Source of the DNA: Gammaproteobacteria bacterium
Lineage (GTDB): Bacteria; Pseudomonadota; Gammaproteobacteria; Steroidobacterales; Foliamicaceae
Reading direction: 5' to 3'
Assembly: GCA_028821145.1 (NCBI GenBank)
Contig: JAPPHC010000074.1
Location: 1-37,682 of the forward strand
Length of the DNA: 37,682 nt
Shown here piece by piece: positions 9,229 through 16,993 of this stretch. The first letter of the stretch is position 1, and each line of letters begins with the position of its first letter. The notes under the pieces are model-generated. The model saw only the letters and a list, made by a program, of their open reading frames with translations. It had not been told where the DNA came from and made no database searches. Both the position numbers and the translations under genes were made by a program.

Positions 9229-9933
9229 ATGTCCAACGAACGCACGACCGCCGACCCGGTCCCGCAGGAGCAGTTGCAGGCCGACGTGGCCCTGCTGCTC
9301 GACACCATCGCCGCCGGCGAAGTGGCGATCGCGCCACTGGACGTCGCCTACGCGATCAACGCCTGCACCGAGCCGGGCATCCGGCGCATCTACGCCGCCA
9401 AGAAGCGCAGCTACGAGAAACCGGGCGGGCTGTTCGCCAACACCACGATGAGCCGCGCGATCCACGTCATGGACGACTGGAAGCACGACCTGGCCGAGAC
9501 CATCGTGCGCGAGGAGGACATCCCCTTCTCGATCGTCGCGCCGTTTCGCGTCGGGCACGAGTTCTTCTCCCGCGTCGATCCCTTCGTGATGCGATCCTCC
9601 ACCAAGGCCGAGACCATGGACATGCTGCTCAACGCCGGGCAGTTTCACAACGAGATCGCGCGCCAGTCCTGGGAGCGCGGCATGCCGGTGTTCGGCTCGT
9701 CGGCCAACACCTCGCTGCAGGGCTCGAAATACCGCTACGAGGACATCGAGGCGCCGGTTCGCGAGGCGGCCAGCGTGCATTTCGACTACGGGCTGTCGAA
9801 ATACGCCAATCCGCACGGCCACTCCAGCACGATCGTCGACTTCCGCGATTTCAGCGTGATCCGCGTGGGCGTCGTGTTCGACCAGGTCGCGGCCGCCTTC
9901 CTCAGGCACGGCAACGTCACCCTCAAGACCTGA
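9229..9933 (+). CDS. Sua5/YciO/YrdC-domain protein, divergent
   Basis: A 234-residue single-domain YrdC-like protein. The KxR motif is present as Lys58-Lys59-Arg60 in AAKKRSYEKPGG, and the ATP-pocket motif as SSANTS (about 157-162), followed by STIVDF. In TsaC/Sua5, which make threonylcarbamoyl-AMP for tRNA t6A, the N-terminal motif is usually PTDTVYGL; here it reads APLDVAYAI, so the presumed threonine/bicarbonate pocket is changed. A good AAGGAAG ribosome binding site precedes the ATG, 29 bp after the MmgE/PrpD stop, so it probably belongs to the hyu operon. It may be a carbamoylation or nucleotide-dependent ligation enzyme specialised for this pathway rather than the housekeeping t6A enzyme. 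This is inference from motif divergence and context. Confidence 0.75.
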   Translation: MSNERTTADPVPQEQLQADVALLLDTIAAGEVAIAPLDVAYAINACTEPGIRRIYAAKKRSYEKPGGLFANTTMSRAIHVMDDWKHDLAETIVREEDIPFSIVAPFRVGHEFFSRVDPFVMRSSTKAETMDMLLNAGQFHNEIARQSWERGMPVFGSSANTSLQGSKYRYEDIEAPVREAASVHFDYGLSKYANPHGHSSTIVDFRDFSVIRVGVVFDQVAAAFLRHGNVTLKT

Positions 9934-9975
9934 CCCGGGTAAAGAGCACGTCCCGCTCACGCTCCCGGATTAGGT

Positions 9976-10032
9976 ATTGCGCACGCAATCCGTTATCATT
10001 TCTGGCCCCCGGCGGCTGAATGAGCCTCCGGG
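9976..10032 (+). promoter_or_regulatory. Structured leader upstream of the first TonB receptor
   Basis: Two inverted repeats lie in the 132-bp gap before the receptor. ATTGCG (9976-9981) and CGCAAT (9984-9989) form a near-perfect palindrome. CCCGG-C-GGCT (10008-10017) pairs with AGCC-T-CCGGG (10023-10032) across a five-base loop. TATCAT at 9994-9999 may be a -10 element, but no convincing -35 is spaced correctly. The first palindrome could be an operator and the second a leader hairpin or a terminator of the upstream operon. Confidence 0.35.
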
Positions 10033-10065
10033 TTCCCCGGAAAACATCCAACAGGAGAAGTTCGC

Positions 10066-12237
10066 ATGAATAATCGTTTACTGCGGCTATCGCTGGCCGC
10101 ACTTACCGGCGGCTGCATGATGGTTGCGGCAAACGTGACGGCCCAGGAGAACGTCCTCGAAGAGATCATCGTTACCGCGGAGAAACGCGAGGCGACGATC
10201 CAGGACACGGCCCTGGCCATCACCGCCGTCAGCGGCGACTTGCTTGAGAATGGCGGCCTGGACGAAATCGAGGACCTGAGCCTCGACGTGCCGTCGCTGG
10301 TGTTCAGCCGCGCCGGCGGCGAAGCGCAGCTCTACATCCGCGGCGTGGGCACCAACCTGTTCGGCATCGGCCAGGATTCGTCCGTGGCCGTGCACCAGGA
10401 CGGCGTCTATCAGGGCCGCGCCCAGATGGGCCTGACCCAGTTCCTCGACGTGGAACGCGTAGAGGTGCTGCGCGGACCGCAGGGCACGCTCTACGGCCGT
10501 AACGCCACCGCCGGCGTGATCAACATCATCCACCGCGCGCCCGGCGACGAGCCCGAAGGCTATGTGAACCTCAAGCTGGGCAACTTCAACCGTTACGACG
10601 GCGAGGCGGCCTACGGCGGCCCGATCGGCGACAACGCCGGCTTCCGCCTGGCGGTGCGCTACGGCAGCGACGGCGGCTTCACCGAGGACCTGGATCCCAG
10701 GGGCGGCGACGAGGTGGACGGCGGCGAGACCATGGCCGCCCGCGCGACAGTTACTTTCGCGGTTTCCGACACGGTCAATGCCAAGATCATCGGCGACTAC
10801 ACCGACTTCGACGGCGACAACCGCACCATCCGCCCGCGCGGCGACCTGCATCGCTCGGCGGCGGAAGGCGCCCAGCCGCTGCCGGACTTCGACCAGACCC
10901 GCAACGAAGTGGACAGCTTCCAGAAGTGGACCATCAGCGGCATAACGGCCGAAGTGACTGCCGATCTCGGCGCCGGCTTGACCCTCACCTCCATTACCGG
11001 CTACCGCCAGTTCGAGGACAGCTTCCGGTTCAACACCGACGGCACCGAAATCTTCGTCACGCAGACTCACTTCGAGCGCGATACGGACCAGTTCTCCGAG
11101 GAGATACGCCTGGCCTGCGACTGCCCCGACTATGAGTGGATCGCCGGCCTCTACTACTTCACCGAGGACAAGGAAGAGGCACTCGGCCTGCCGGCCATCA
11201 ACTTCGGCGGCGCATTCAATATCTTCGCCACCAACAAGACCGACGCCTGGGCCGGCTTCGGCGAGTTGACCTGGCACTTCAGCGACCGCCTCGACGGCAT
11301 CGTGGGCGTGCGCTACAGCAACGAGGAGAAGGAAGACTGGAACCTTCGCGGCCTCACCGGCGGCAACTTCGACGGCCTGTTCGGCGCCAGCGATCCGCGC
11401 GCTTATACGTTCGCCTTCGGACCGCGCAATACCACCGACGACTGGAACGCCTTCACGCCCAAGCTGGGGCTGAAGTACGACTACAGCGAGGACATCATGC
11501 TCTACGGCACGCTCACGCGCGGGTTCAAGTCCGGCGGCACCAACTCCCTGAGCGGCGACCCGGCCTTCGATCCCGAGTATCTGTGGAGCCTGGAGGTGGG
11601 CAGCAAGTCCACGCTGGCCGACGGCAGGGCGATCGCCAACGCTTCGGCCTTCTACTACGACTACACCGACCTGCAGGTCTCGACCTTCGCGGAAGGAACG
11701 GTCAGGGTGAGAAACGCCGCGGAGGCCACGGTGTTGGGCATTGAACTGGACGTTTCCGCCGTGCTGTCCGACCAGTTCACCTGGGAGTCGTCCGCGATGC
11801 TGCTGAACGCCGAATACGACAAGTTCGTGACGCGCTACGGCACCCAGGTGCTCGACGTGGCAGGCAACATCATGGTCAACGCGCCGGAAGTCTCGCTCAC
11901 GTCCACGTTGAGCTACAGCGCCGACGTCGGCCCCGGAACGTTCACGGCCCTGGCCCAGATCGCCTACCGGTCTGAGGTTTTCCACAGCCAGTTCAACGAG
12001 GCCGAGGTCGGGCAGGACAGCGTCACGCTGGCCAACGTTCGCGCCGGGATCACGTTCCTGAACGGCGTGGAAGTCTCGTTCGTCGTGCGTAACCTGCTGG
12101 ACGAGGAGTATTACCAGAATTCGGTGCGATTCACGTCGCTGAACGACCGCAGCAAGGACCTCACCGGCATCGGCGCGGCCCTGGGCTATCCCGGCGAAGG
12201 CCGCTCGATGGCGCTGCAACTGCACATGGGCTTTTGA
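10066..12237 (+). CDS. TonB-dependent outer-membrane receptor
   Basis: A 723-residue receptor. The signal peptide ends near residue 26 (VTA-QEN) and is followed by the TonB box EEIIVTAEK (32-40). The plug domain contains LYIRGVGTN and VEVLRGPQGTLYGRNATAG (about 130-148), with INIIHRAP after it. The rest is a run of amphipathic beta strands ending in MALQLHMGF, with the C-terminal aromatic residue required for barrel insertion. It has a good AGGAG ribosome binding site. It belongs to the broad FyuA/siderophore-like class typical of scavenging marine and soil Pseudomonadota, many of which import non-siderophore organics. It lies between the hyu operon and two MFS carriers, so it may bring the pathway substrate across the outer membrane. 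The ligand is not deducible. Confidence 0.95.
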   Translation: MNNRLLRLSLAALTGGCMMVAANVTAQENVLEEIIVTAEKREATIQDTALAITAVSGDLLENGGLDEIEDLSLDVPSLVFSRAGGEAQLYIRGVGTNLFGIGQDSSVAVHQDGVYQGRAQMGLTQFLDVERVEVLRGPQGTLYGRNATAGVINIIHRAPGDEPEGYVNLKLGNFNRYDGEAAYGGPIGDNAGFRLAVRYGSDGGFTEDLDPRGGDEVDGGETMAARATVTFAVSDTVNAKIIGDYTDFDGDNRTIRPRGDLHRSAAEGAQPLPDFDQTRNEVDSFQKWTISGITAEVTADLGAGLTLTSITGYRQFEDSFRFNTDGTEIFVTQTHFERDTDQFSEEIRLACDCPDYEWIAGLYYFTEDKEEALGLPAINFGGAFNIFATNKTDAWAGFGELTWHFSDRLDGIVGVRYSNEEKEDWNLRGLTGGNFDGLFGASDPRAYTFAFGPRNTTDDWNAFTPKLGLKYDYSEDIMLYGTLTRGFKSGGTNSLSGDPAFDPEYLWSLEVGSKSTLADGRAIANASAFYYDYTDLQVSTFAEGTVRVRNAAEATVLGIELDVSAVLSDQFTWESSAMLLNAEYDKFVTRYGTQVLDVAGNIMVNAPEVSLTSTLSYSADVGPGTFTALAQIAYRSEVFHSQFNEAEVGQDSVTLANVRAGITFLNGVEVSFVVRNLLDEEYYQNSVRFTSLNDRSKDLTGIGAALGYPGEGRSMALQLHMGF

Positions 12238-12263
12238 GTAACGAGAACTCCAAGCGCTCGTTA

Positions 12264-12288
12264 CAGGCGCCCTGAGTGAGGGCGCCTG
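12264..12288 (+). terminator. Strong hairpin after the TonB receptor gene
   Basis: A perfect 10-bp stem, 12264-12273 with 12279-12288, closes a GAGTG loop 26 bp after the receptor stop codon. It is very GC-rich, but no T-tract follows. It may terminate transcription, protect the 3' end, or be half of a REP-like element with the hairpin just downstream. Confidence 0.5.
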
Positions 12289-12296
12289 CCCCGGGA

Positions 12297-12317
12297 GGGA
12301 GGGCATGTCGCCCTCCC
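12297..12317 (+). promoter_or_regulatory. Hairpin enclosing the MFS start codon
   Basis: GGGAGGGC (12297-12304) pairs perfectly with GCCCTCCC (12310-12317), leaving the loop ATGTC, which contains the proposed start codon. The left arm also contains the only purine-rich ribosome binding site. The element resembles the palindrome at 24995-25011, so it could be a REP-like unit. Confidence 0.5.
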
Positions 12318-13627
12318 CCCTCCAACCCATGAGCCGCAGGAGTTGGTACGTCGTCGGCGTCCTCACGGTCGCCTACATCTGCTCGTTCATCGACCGCTCG
12401 GTGCTGGGCCTGATGGTGGGCCCGATCCGCGCCGAACTGGGCATCAGCGACACCCAGTTCAGCCTGCTGCACGGCTTCGCCTTCGCGATCTTCTACACGC
12501 TGCTGGGCATTCCCATCGCCTGGCTGGCCGACCGCGCCAGCCGGCGCAACATCATCGCCGCCGGCATCGCCGTGTGGAGCCTGATGACCGCGCTGTGCGG
12601 CCTGGCGCGCACCTTTGGCGCGATGTTCATGGCCCGCGTGGGCGTGGGCGTGGGAGAAGCGGCGCTGTCGCCGGCCGCCTACTCGATGATCGCCGACCTG
12701 TTCCCGCGCGAGAAGCTCGGCCGCGCGCTGGGCATCTACTCGTCCGGCGTGTTCATCGGCATCGGCCTGAGCTTTATCCTGGTGGCCGAACTGATCGGCG
12801 CCCTGGACACGGTGACCCTGCCGGTGGTGGGCGAACTGACGCCCTGGCGGCTCACGCTCATCGTGCTGGGCGTTCCCGGCCTGGCGATCGCGGCGCTGTG
12901 CTTTACGTTTCGCGAACCGGCCCGCCTCGGGGCCGCGAAAGGCGGCGTCCCGCTGGGCGAAGTCGGCCGCTTCTTCGGGCAGAACTTCAGCCTCTACGCG
13001 CTGCATTTCATCGCCTTTTCCATGCTCACGCTGTTGTTCAACGCGGTGATGGCCTGGTTCGCCGAGTACCTGATCCGGATCCACGACATGGACCGGGGCG
13101 ACGCCGGCTGGTACATCGGCCTGATCGTGACCTTCTTCGGCGGCGGCGGCATCATTTGCGGCGGGCTGCACGGCGACTATCTCAAGCGCCGCGGCGACAA
13201 TGGCGGCGCGATCCGCTCGGCGCTGCTGGCGGCCTGCCTGCTGCTCCCCTTCGGCGCCGCCGCCACGCTGATGCCGAACGCCGGGCTCTCCCTGCTGCTG
13301 TGCGCGCCGCTATTGTTCTTCTCGAGCTGGGTGTTCGCGCCGGCCACCGCCGCGTTGCAACTGTTCTCTCCGCCGGCTATGCGCGCGCAGTTCTCCGCCG
13401 TCTATCTGTTCGTCGTCAATCTCACCGGGATCGGATTCGGCGGCACCGCTGTGGCGCTGATTACCGACTTCGTGTTCCGCGACGACGGCATGCTGCACTA
13501 CTCGATCGCCATCGCGGCCGCCTTGAGCGGCGCCGTAAGCGTCATCCTGCTGTGGCGGCTGCTCGGCATCTACCGGCGCGGCATGGACGATCGTGAACGG
13601 CAACTCGCCGCCGAGGCCGCGTCTTGA
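12305..13627 (+). CDS. MFS transporter, Spinster-like
   Basis: A 440-residue inner-membrane carrier with about twelve hydrophobic segments. The major facilitator loop signature is clear: LADRASRRN between helices 2 and 3, and ARVGVGVGEAALSPAAYS in helix 4, as in Spinster-type and organic-acid/aromatic carriers. The ATG at 12305 has a GGGAGGGAGGG ribosome binding site but sits in a hairpin loop. The ATG at 12329 gives MSRRSWYVVGV, which aligns better with the paralogue downstream, so the start is uncertain by eight residues. Its stop overlaps the next gene as TTGA. A close paralogue lies just beyond the VOC gene. Probably a proton-coupled importer or exporter of a small organic compound used by the neighbouring enzymes; the substrate is unknown. 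Confidence 0.9.
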   Translation: MSPSPLQPMSRRSWYVVGVLTVAYICSFIDRSVLGLMVGPIRAELGISDTQFSLLHGFAFAIFYTLLGIPIAWLADRASRRNIIAAGIAVWSLMTALCGLARTFGAMFMARVGVGVGEAALSPAAYSMIADLFPREKLGRALGIYSSGVFIGIGLSFILVAELIGALDTVTLPVVGELTPWRLTLIVLGVPGLAIAALCFTFREPARLGAAKGGVPLGEVGRFFGQNFSLYALHFIAFSMLTLLFNAVMAWFAEYLIRIHDMDRGDAGWYIGLIVTFFGGGGIICGGLHGDYLKRRGDNGGAIRSALLAACLLLPFGAAATLMPNAGLSLLLCAPLLFFSSWVFAPATAALQLFSPPAMRAQFSAVYLFVVNLTGIGFGGTAVALITDFVFRDDGMLHYSIAIAAALSGAVSVILLWRLLGIYRRGMDDRERQLAAEAAS

Positions 13628-14400
13628 GCCGGATCGTGCTGGACATCGACCACGTCGGCCTGGTGGGGCCGGACATCCTGCACACCGTGGCCGAGTTCCG
13701 GGCGCTGGGCTTTCGGGTCACCGATCCCGTCGAGCTGATGGGCACCGGACCCGACGGAAAGGAGAAAAGCCTGGATCAGCAAAGCGCGCATTTCATCTTC
13801 GGCTCGACCTACGTGGAAATCAGCGAGGTCACGCGCCCCGGACCGGACCACCACCTTGGCGCCTGGCTGGGCGACGAGCCGGCCATCCGCATCTTGATCC
13901 TTCGCGCCGCGGACATCGACGCCGTCCGTGAGCACGCATTGGAATCCGGACAGGATCCCACGCCCGTGGGCGAGGCCAGCCGCGCGCTGCACTACGCCGA
14001 AGGCGCGGTGGCGCGCTTCAAATGGCTGGCGCTGCCGCCGGAGACCTTCCCCGAAGCGCTGTGCTGCTACGTTCAGCACCTGACCCCGGAACTGGTGTTC
14101 TGGCAGGAGATGAACGCGCATCCCAACGGCGCGGTCGAACTGACCGGCATGACGCTGCACGCCGCGGACACGGGCGATGCCGAGCGCCGTTTCGCGCTGC
14201 TGGGCCGCGCGGGTGCGCCGGAACAGATCGACATCCGCCCGGCTGAAGATGGCCGAAGCGGCTTTACCGCCCTGCACCTGCGCACGCGCAGCCTGGACCG
14301 GACCGGCGACGTGCTGGCCGCCGCCGGCAAGCCCTTCAAGCGCGACGCGGCCAGTCTCACTGTCGCCGCCCCAGGCGTCCTCCTCGAGTTTCACGAATAA
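13624..14400 (+). CDS. VOC-superfamily (glyoxalase-like) protein
   Basis: A 258-residue protein beginning at a TTG that overlaps the MFS stop. It has two vicinal-oxygen-chelate modules. The first opens with LDIDHVGLVGPDI and contains FIFGSTYVEISEV; the second includes CYVQHLTPELVFWQE, GAVELTGMTLHA and LLEFHE at the C-terminus. The early His in DHVGLV and the glutamates in VEISE and LEFHE are plausible metal ligands. The length and the YVQHLTPE segment resemble the glyoxalase-like PF13468 group rather than true glyoxalase I. It may be an isomerase, dioxygenase or binding protein. Being sandwiched between two MFS paralogues suggests action on the transported compound. The exact reaction cannot be assigned. 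Confidence 0.78.
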   Translation: MSRIVLDIDHVGLVGPDILHTVAEFRALGFRVTDPVELMGTGPDGKEKSLDQQSAHFIFGSTYVEISEVTRPGPDHHLGAWLGDEPAIRILILRAADIDAVREHALESGQDPTPVGEASRALHYAEGAVARFKWLALPPETFPEALCCYVQHLTPELVFWQEMNAHPNGAVELTGMTLHAADTGDAERRFALLGRAGAPEQIDIRPAEDGRSGFTALHLRTRSLDRTGDVLAAAGKPFKRDAASLTVAAPGVLLEFHE

Positions 14401-14468
14401 TCCCTTCCATCGCGTAAGCTACGCCGCGGAGCTTCAGGAGGGCGAAGCCAATCGACAGGCTGAAGAAA

Positions 14469-15749
14469 TTGGGGGCGTGGTACGCGGTGGCGCTGCTCAC
14501 GGTCGCGTACACCTTCGCGCTGATCGACCGCTGGATCATCGGCCTGATGGTGGGGCCGATCAAGGCCGACCTCGGCCTCAACGACACGCAATTCAGCCTC
14601 CTGCAGGGCATCGCCTTCGCCCTGTTTTACTGCACCGTGGGCATCCCCATCGCCCGGCTGGCCGACCGCTCCAGCCGGCGCAACATCGTCGCGGCCGGAA
14701 TCGCGTTATGGAGCCTGATGACCGCGCTGTGCGGGCTGGCCCGCAATTTCGGACAGCTCTTCCTGGCAAGGGTGGGCGTGGGCGTGGGCGAGGCCGCGCT
14801 GGCGCCGGCGGCCTTTTCGCTGATCACCGACCTGTTTCCCCGCAAACAGGTCGGCCGCGCGATAGGCGCCTATCAGATGGGCCTGTTCCTGGGCTACGGG
14901 CTGAGCGTGATACTCGGGGGCTGGCTGGTCGGCACGCTGGAGCAGCGCCCGCCGCTGGAATTTCCGTTGCTAGGCGAACTGTCGGCATGGCGGGCGACGC
15001 TGGTCATCGTCGGCCTGCCCGGCCTGGTGGTTGCCCTGCTTTGCCTGACGTTTCGCGAGCCGGCACGGCACGGCGCCGTGGAAGGCGGCGTTCCGGTCCC
15101 GGAACTGATCGACTTTCTGAAGAAAAATATCGCGGTTTACGGCAACCTGGTGGCCGCCTTCTGCATGATCTCGCTGCTGTTCAACGCGGTCCTCGTGTGG
15201 GGTGCGGAGTACTTCATCCGGATCCACGAAATGCCCCGCGCCACCGTGGGACTCAGGCTGGGCCTGATCGTCGGGTCATTCGGCTGCGTCGGCTCCGTCG
15301 TCGGAGGCCTGTACGCCGATTACCTCCACCGCCAGGGCGACCGCGGGGGCACCGTCCGCTCTTCCATCGTCGCCACCCTTGCGCTGGTGCCGTTAGCCGC
15401 GGTGACTTCGCTCATACCCGATCCGAACTACTCATTGCTCATGTATGCGCCGCTGCTGCTTTTCGGGAGCTGGGTATTCCCTCCCGCCGTGATGACGCTG
15501 CAACTGTTCACGCCCCCTTCCATGCGCGCCCAGACCAGCGCGATATACCTGTTCATCGTGTCCCTGGTCAGCATGGGCTTCGGCAGCACGTCGGTGGCGC
15601 TGATCACCGACTTCGTGTTCGCCAACGACATGAAGCTGCATTACTCGATGGCGATCGTGGGCACGATCAGTGGCCTGCTGGGGCTGTTCTTCCTTTGGCG
15701 ACTGCTGCCGATCTACCGCAAGGCCATGGCGGCCCGCAATCTGCCCTGA
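14469..15749 (+). CDS. MFS transporter, paralogue of the upstream carrier
   Basis: About 426 residues. It is clearly homologous along its whole length to the carrier at 12305-13627: LMVGPIKADLGLNDTQFSLL against LMVGPIRAELGISDTQFSLL, LADRSSRRN, and ARVGVGVGEAALAPAAFS. The twelve-helix pattern is conserved. The first canonical start is TTG at 14469, but it is 26 bp from the strong AGGAGGG ribosome binding site at 14436-14442. That site is spaced ideally (8 nt) from an in-frame ATC at 14451, which would add six residues (IDRLKK). A CTG at 14460 is also in frame. The gene ends three bases before moeA. The pair probably arose by tandem duplication around the VOC gene. Confidence 0.88.
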   Translation: MGAWYAVALLTVAYTFALIDRWIIGLMVGPIKADLGLNDTQFSLLQGIAFALFYCTVGIPIARLADRSSRRNIVAAGIALWSLMTALCGLARNFGQLFLARVGVGVGEAALAPAAFSLITDLFPRKQVGRAIGAYQMGLFLGYGLSVILGGWLVGTLEQRPPLEFPLLGELSAWRATLVIVGLPGLVVALLCLTFREPARHGAVEGGVPVPELIDFLKKNIAVYGNLVAAFCMISLLFNAVLVWGAEYFIRIHEMPRATVGLRLGLIVGSFGCVGSVVGGLYADYLHRQGDRGGTVRSSIVATLALVPLAAVTSLIPDPNYSLLMYAPLLLFGSWVFPPAVMTLQLFTPPSMRAQTSAIYLFIVSLVSMGFGSTSVALITDFVFANDMKLHYSMAIVGTISGLLGLFFLWRLLPIYRKAMAARNLP

Positions 15750-15752
15750 CCA

Positions 15753-16964
15753 ATGCAGACCGAGCTCACCGTCGCGCAGGCCGACCGACTGATCCGGGAA
15801 ACGGTTGCGGCCTGGCCTGCCGAAACGGTCGCGCTGGACGCCGCGGCCGGCCGCGTCCTTCGCCAGAACGTGCTGGCGGAACGCGACCTGCCCCCCTACG
15901 ACCGCGCCACGATGGACGGAATCGCCATGCGCTGGCGTGCCTGGTCGGCCGGGCAGAGGGAATTTCCGCTCGAAGGAATGCAAAGCGCCGGCCAGGCTCC
16001 CGGCGCGCTGTCGAACGCAGGCGCCGCATGGCGTATCGCCACCGGCGCACCGCTTCCGCAGGACGCCGACACGGTCGTGCCTGTCGAGAGACTCAGCGAA
16101 ACGAACGGCGGGGTCCGCATCGATGACGACTATCGTCCGAAACGCGGCCAGTTCATCCACAGACAGGGGTCGGACCGCCGGGCCGGCGCCCTGCTCCTCA
16201 AGGAGGGCCAGCGCATCGGCGGCGTGGAAATGGCGCTGCTGAGCGCCAACGGCGTGGCGCGACCGCGCGTCGGCCCCGATCCCCGCATTGCACTCGTGTC
16301 CACCGGCGACGAACTGGTCGGCCTGGACTCGCGCCCGGAAAGCTGGCAGGTGCGCTCCAGCAACGGCCCGGCGATGTCGGCTCTGCTCAGGCGCCACGGT
16401 TTCGGCAAGGTCGCCGCCACGCATGCGCCCGACGATCCGGATGTGCTCGCGGAACGCATCCGCACGGCCCTTTCCGACAGCGACGCGATGATCCTGAGCG
16501 GCGGCGTCTCGAAGGGCGCGAAGGACTACGTTCCCGGCGTTCTGACCGAACTCGGCGCAAGGCCGGTATTCCACCGCATTCGCCAACGCCCCGGCTTCCC
16601 CCTTTGGTTCGGCATGCACGCCGGAAAACCCGTCTTCGGCCTGCCCGGCAACCCCGTCTCAAGCCTCGTGTGCCTGCGCCGCTACGTCATCCCCGCGCTC
16701 AACATGGCGCAGGGCGCACAGGCCCCCGCCCCTGAACACGCGGCGCTTTCCGATGAAGTCAGCTTCAGGCCCAGCCTGACCTGGTTCCTCCCCGTTCGCC
16801 TGTCCACCGACCGGGACGGCCGGTTTCTCGCCCACCCTCGCCAGACCAACACCTCCGGCGATTTCGCCTCGCTCGCCCGGACCGACGGCTTCGCCCAACT
16901 CCCCGCCAACCGCACCCGCTTCCCGGCCGGCCACATCGCCCGCATCTTCCGCTGGCACAATTGA
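15753..16964 (+). CDS. moeA: Molybdopterin molybdenumtransferase MoeA
   Basis: A 403-residue MoeA, the usual length. MoeA inserts molybdate into adenylylated molybdopterin to give active cofactor in the cytoplasm. Family marks in order are RDLPPYDRATMDGIA, ATGAPLPQDADTVVPVE, LVSTGDELVG, LSGGVSKGAKDYVP, RPGFPLWFG and GLPGNPVSS, followed by the small C-terminal beta-barrel domain IV. In the first motif Ile replaces the usual Tyr of MDGYA. The start lies three bases after the MFS stop, so it is probably co-transcribed. The presence of a moeA here, a MoaB-type gene at 21367 and a CoxG-like gene at the left edge hints at a molybdoenzyme in the wider neighbourhood, but none is encoded in this window. 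Confidence 0.93.
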   Translation: MQTELTVAQADRLIRETVAAWPAETVALDAAAGRVLRQNVLAERDLPPYDRATMDGIAMRWRAWSAGQREFPLEGMQSAGQAPGALSNAGAAWRIATGAPLPQDADTVVPVERLSETNGGVRIDDDYRPKRGQFIHRQGSDRRAGALLLKEGQRIGGVEMALLSANGVARPRVGPDPRIALVSTGDELVGLDSRPESWQVRSSNGPAMSALLRRHGFGKVAATHAPDDPDVLAERIRTALSDSDAMILSGGVSKGAKDYVPGVLTELGARPVFHRIRQRPGFPLWFGMHAGKPVFGLPGNPVSSLVCLRRYVIPALNMAQGAQAPAPEHAALSDEVSFRPSLTWFLPVRLSTDRDGRFLAHPRQTNTSGDFASLARTDGFAQLPANRTRFPAGHIARIFRWHN

Positions 16965-16993
16965 TCTCCCGGCTGGGACGAAGGAGGAGAAAC

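Noticed and set aside
10087-12366. A 759-codon minus-strand open frame over the first TonB receptor
   Set aside because: Shadow of the receptor reading frame; no signal peptide, motif or ribosome binding site.
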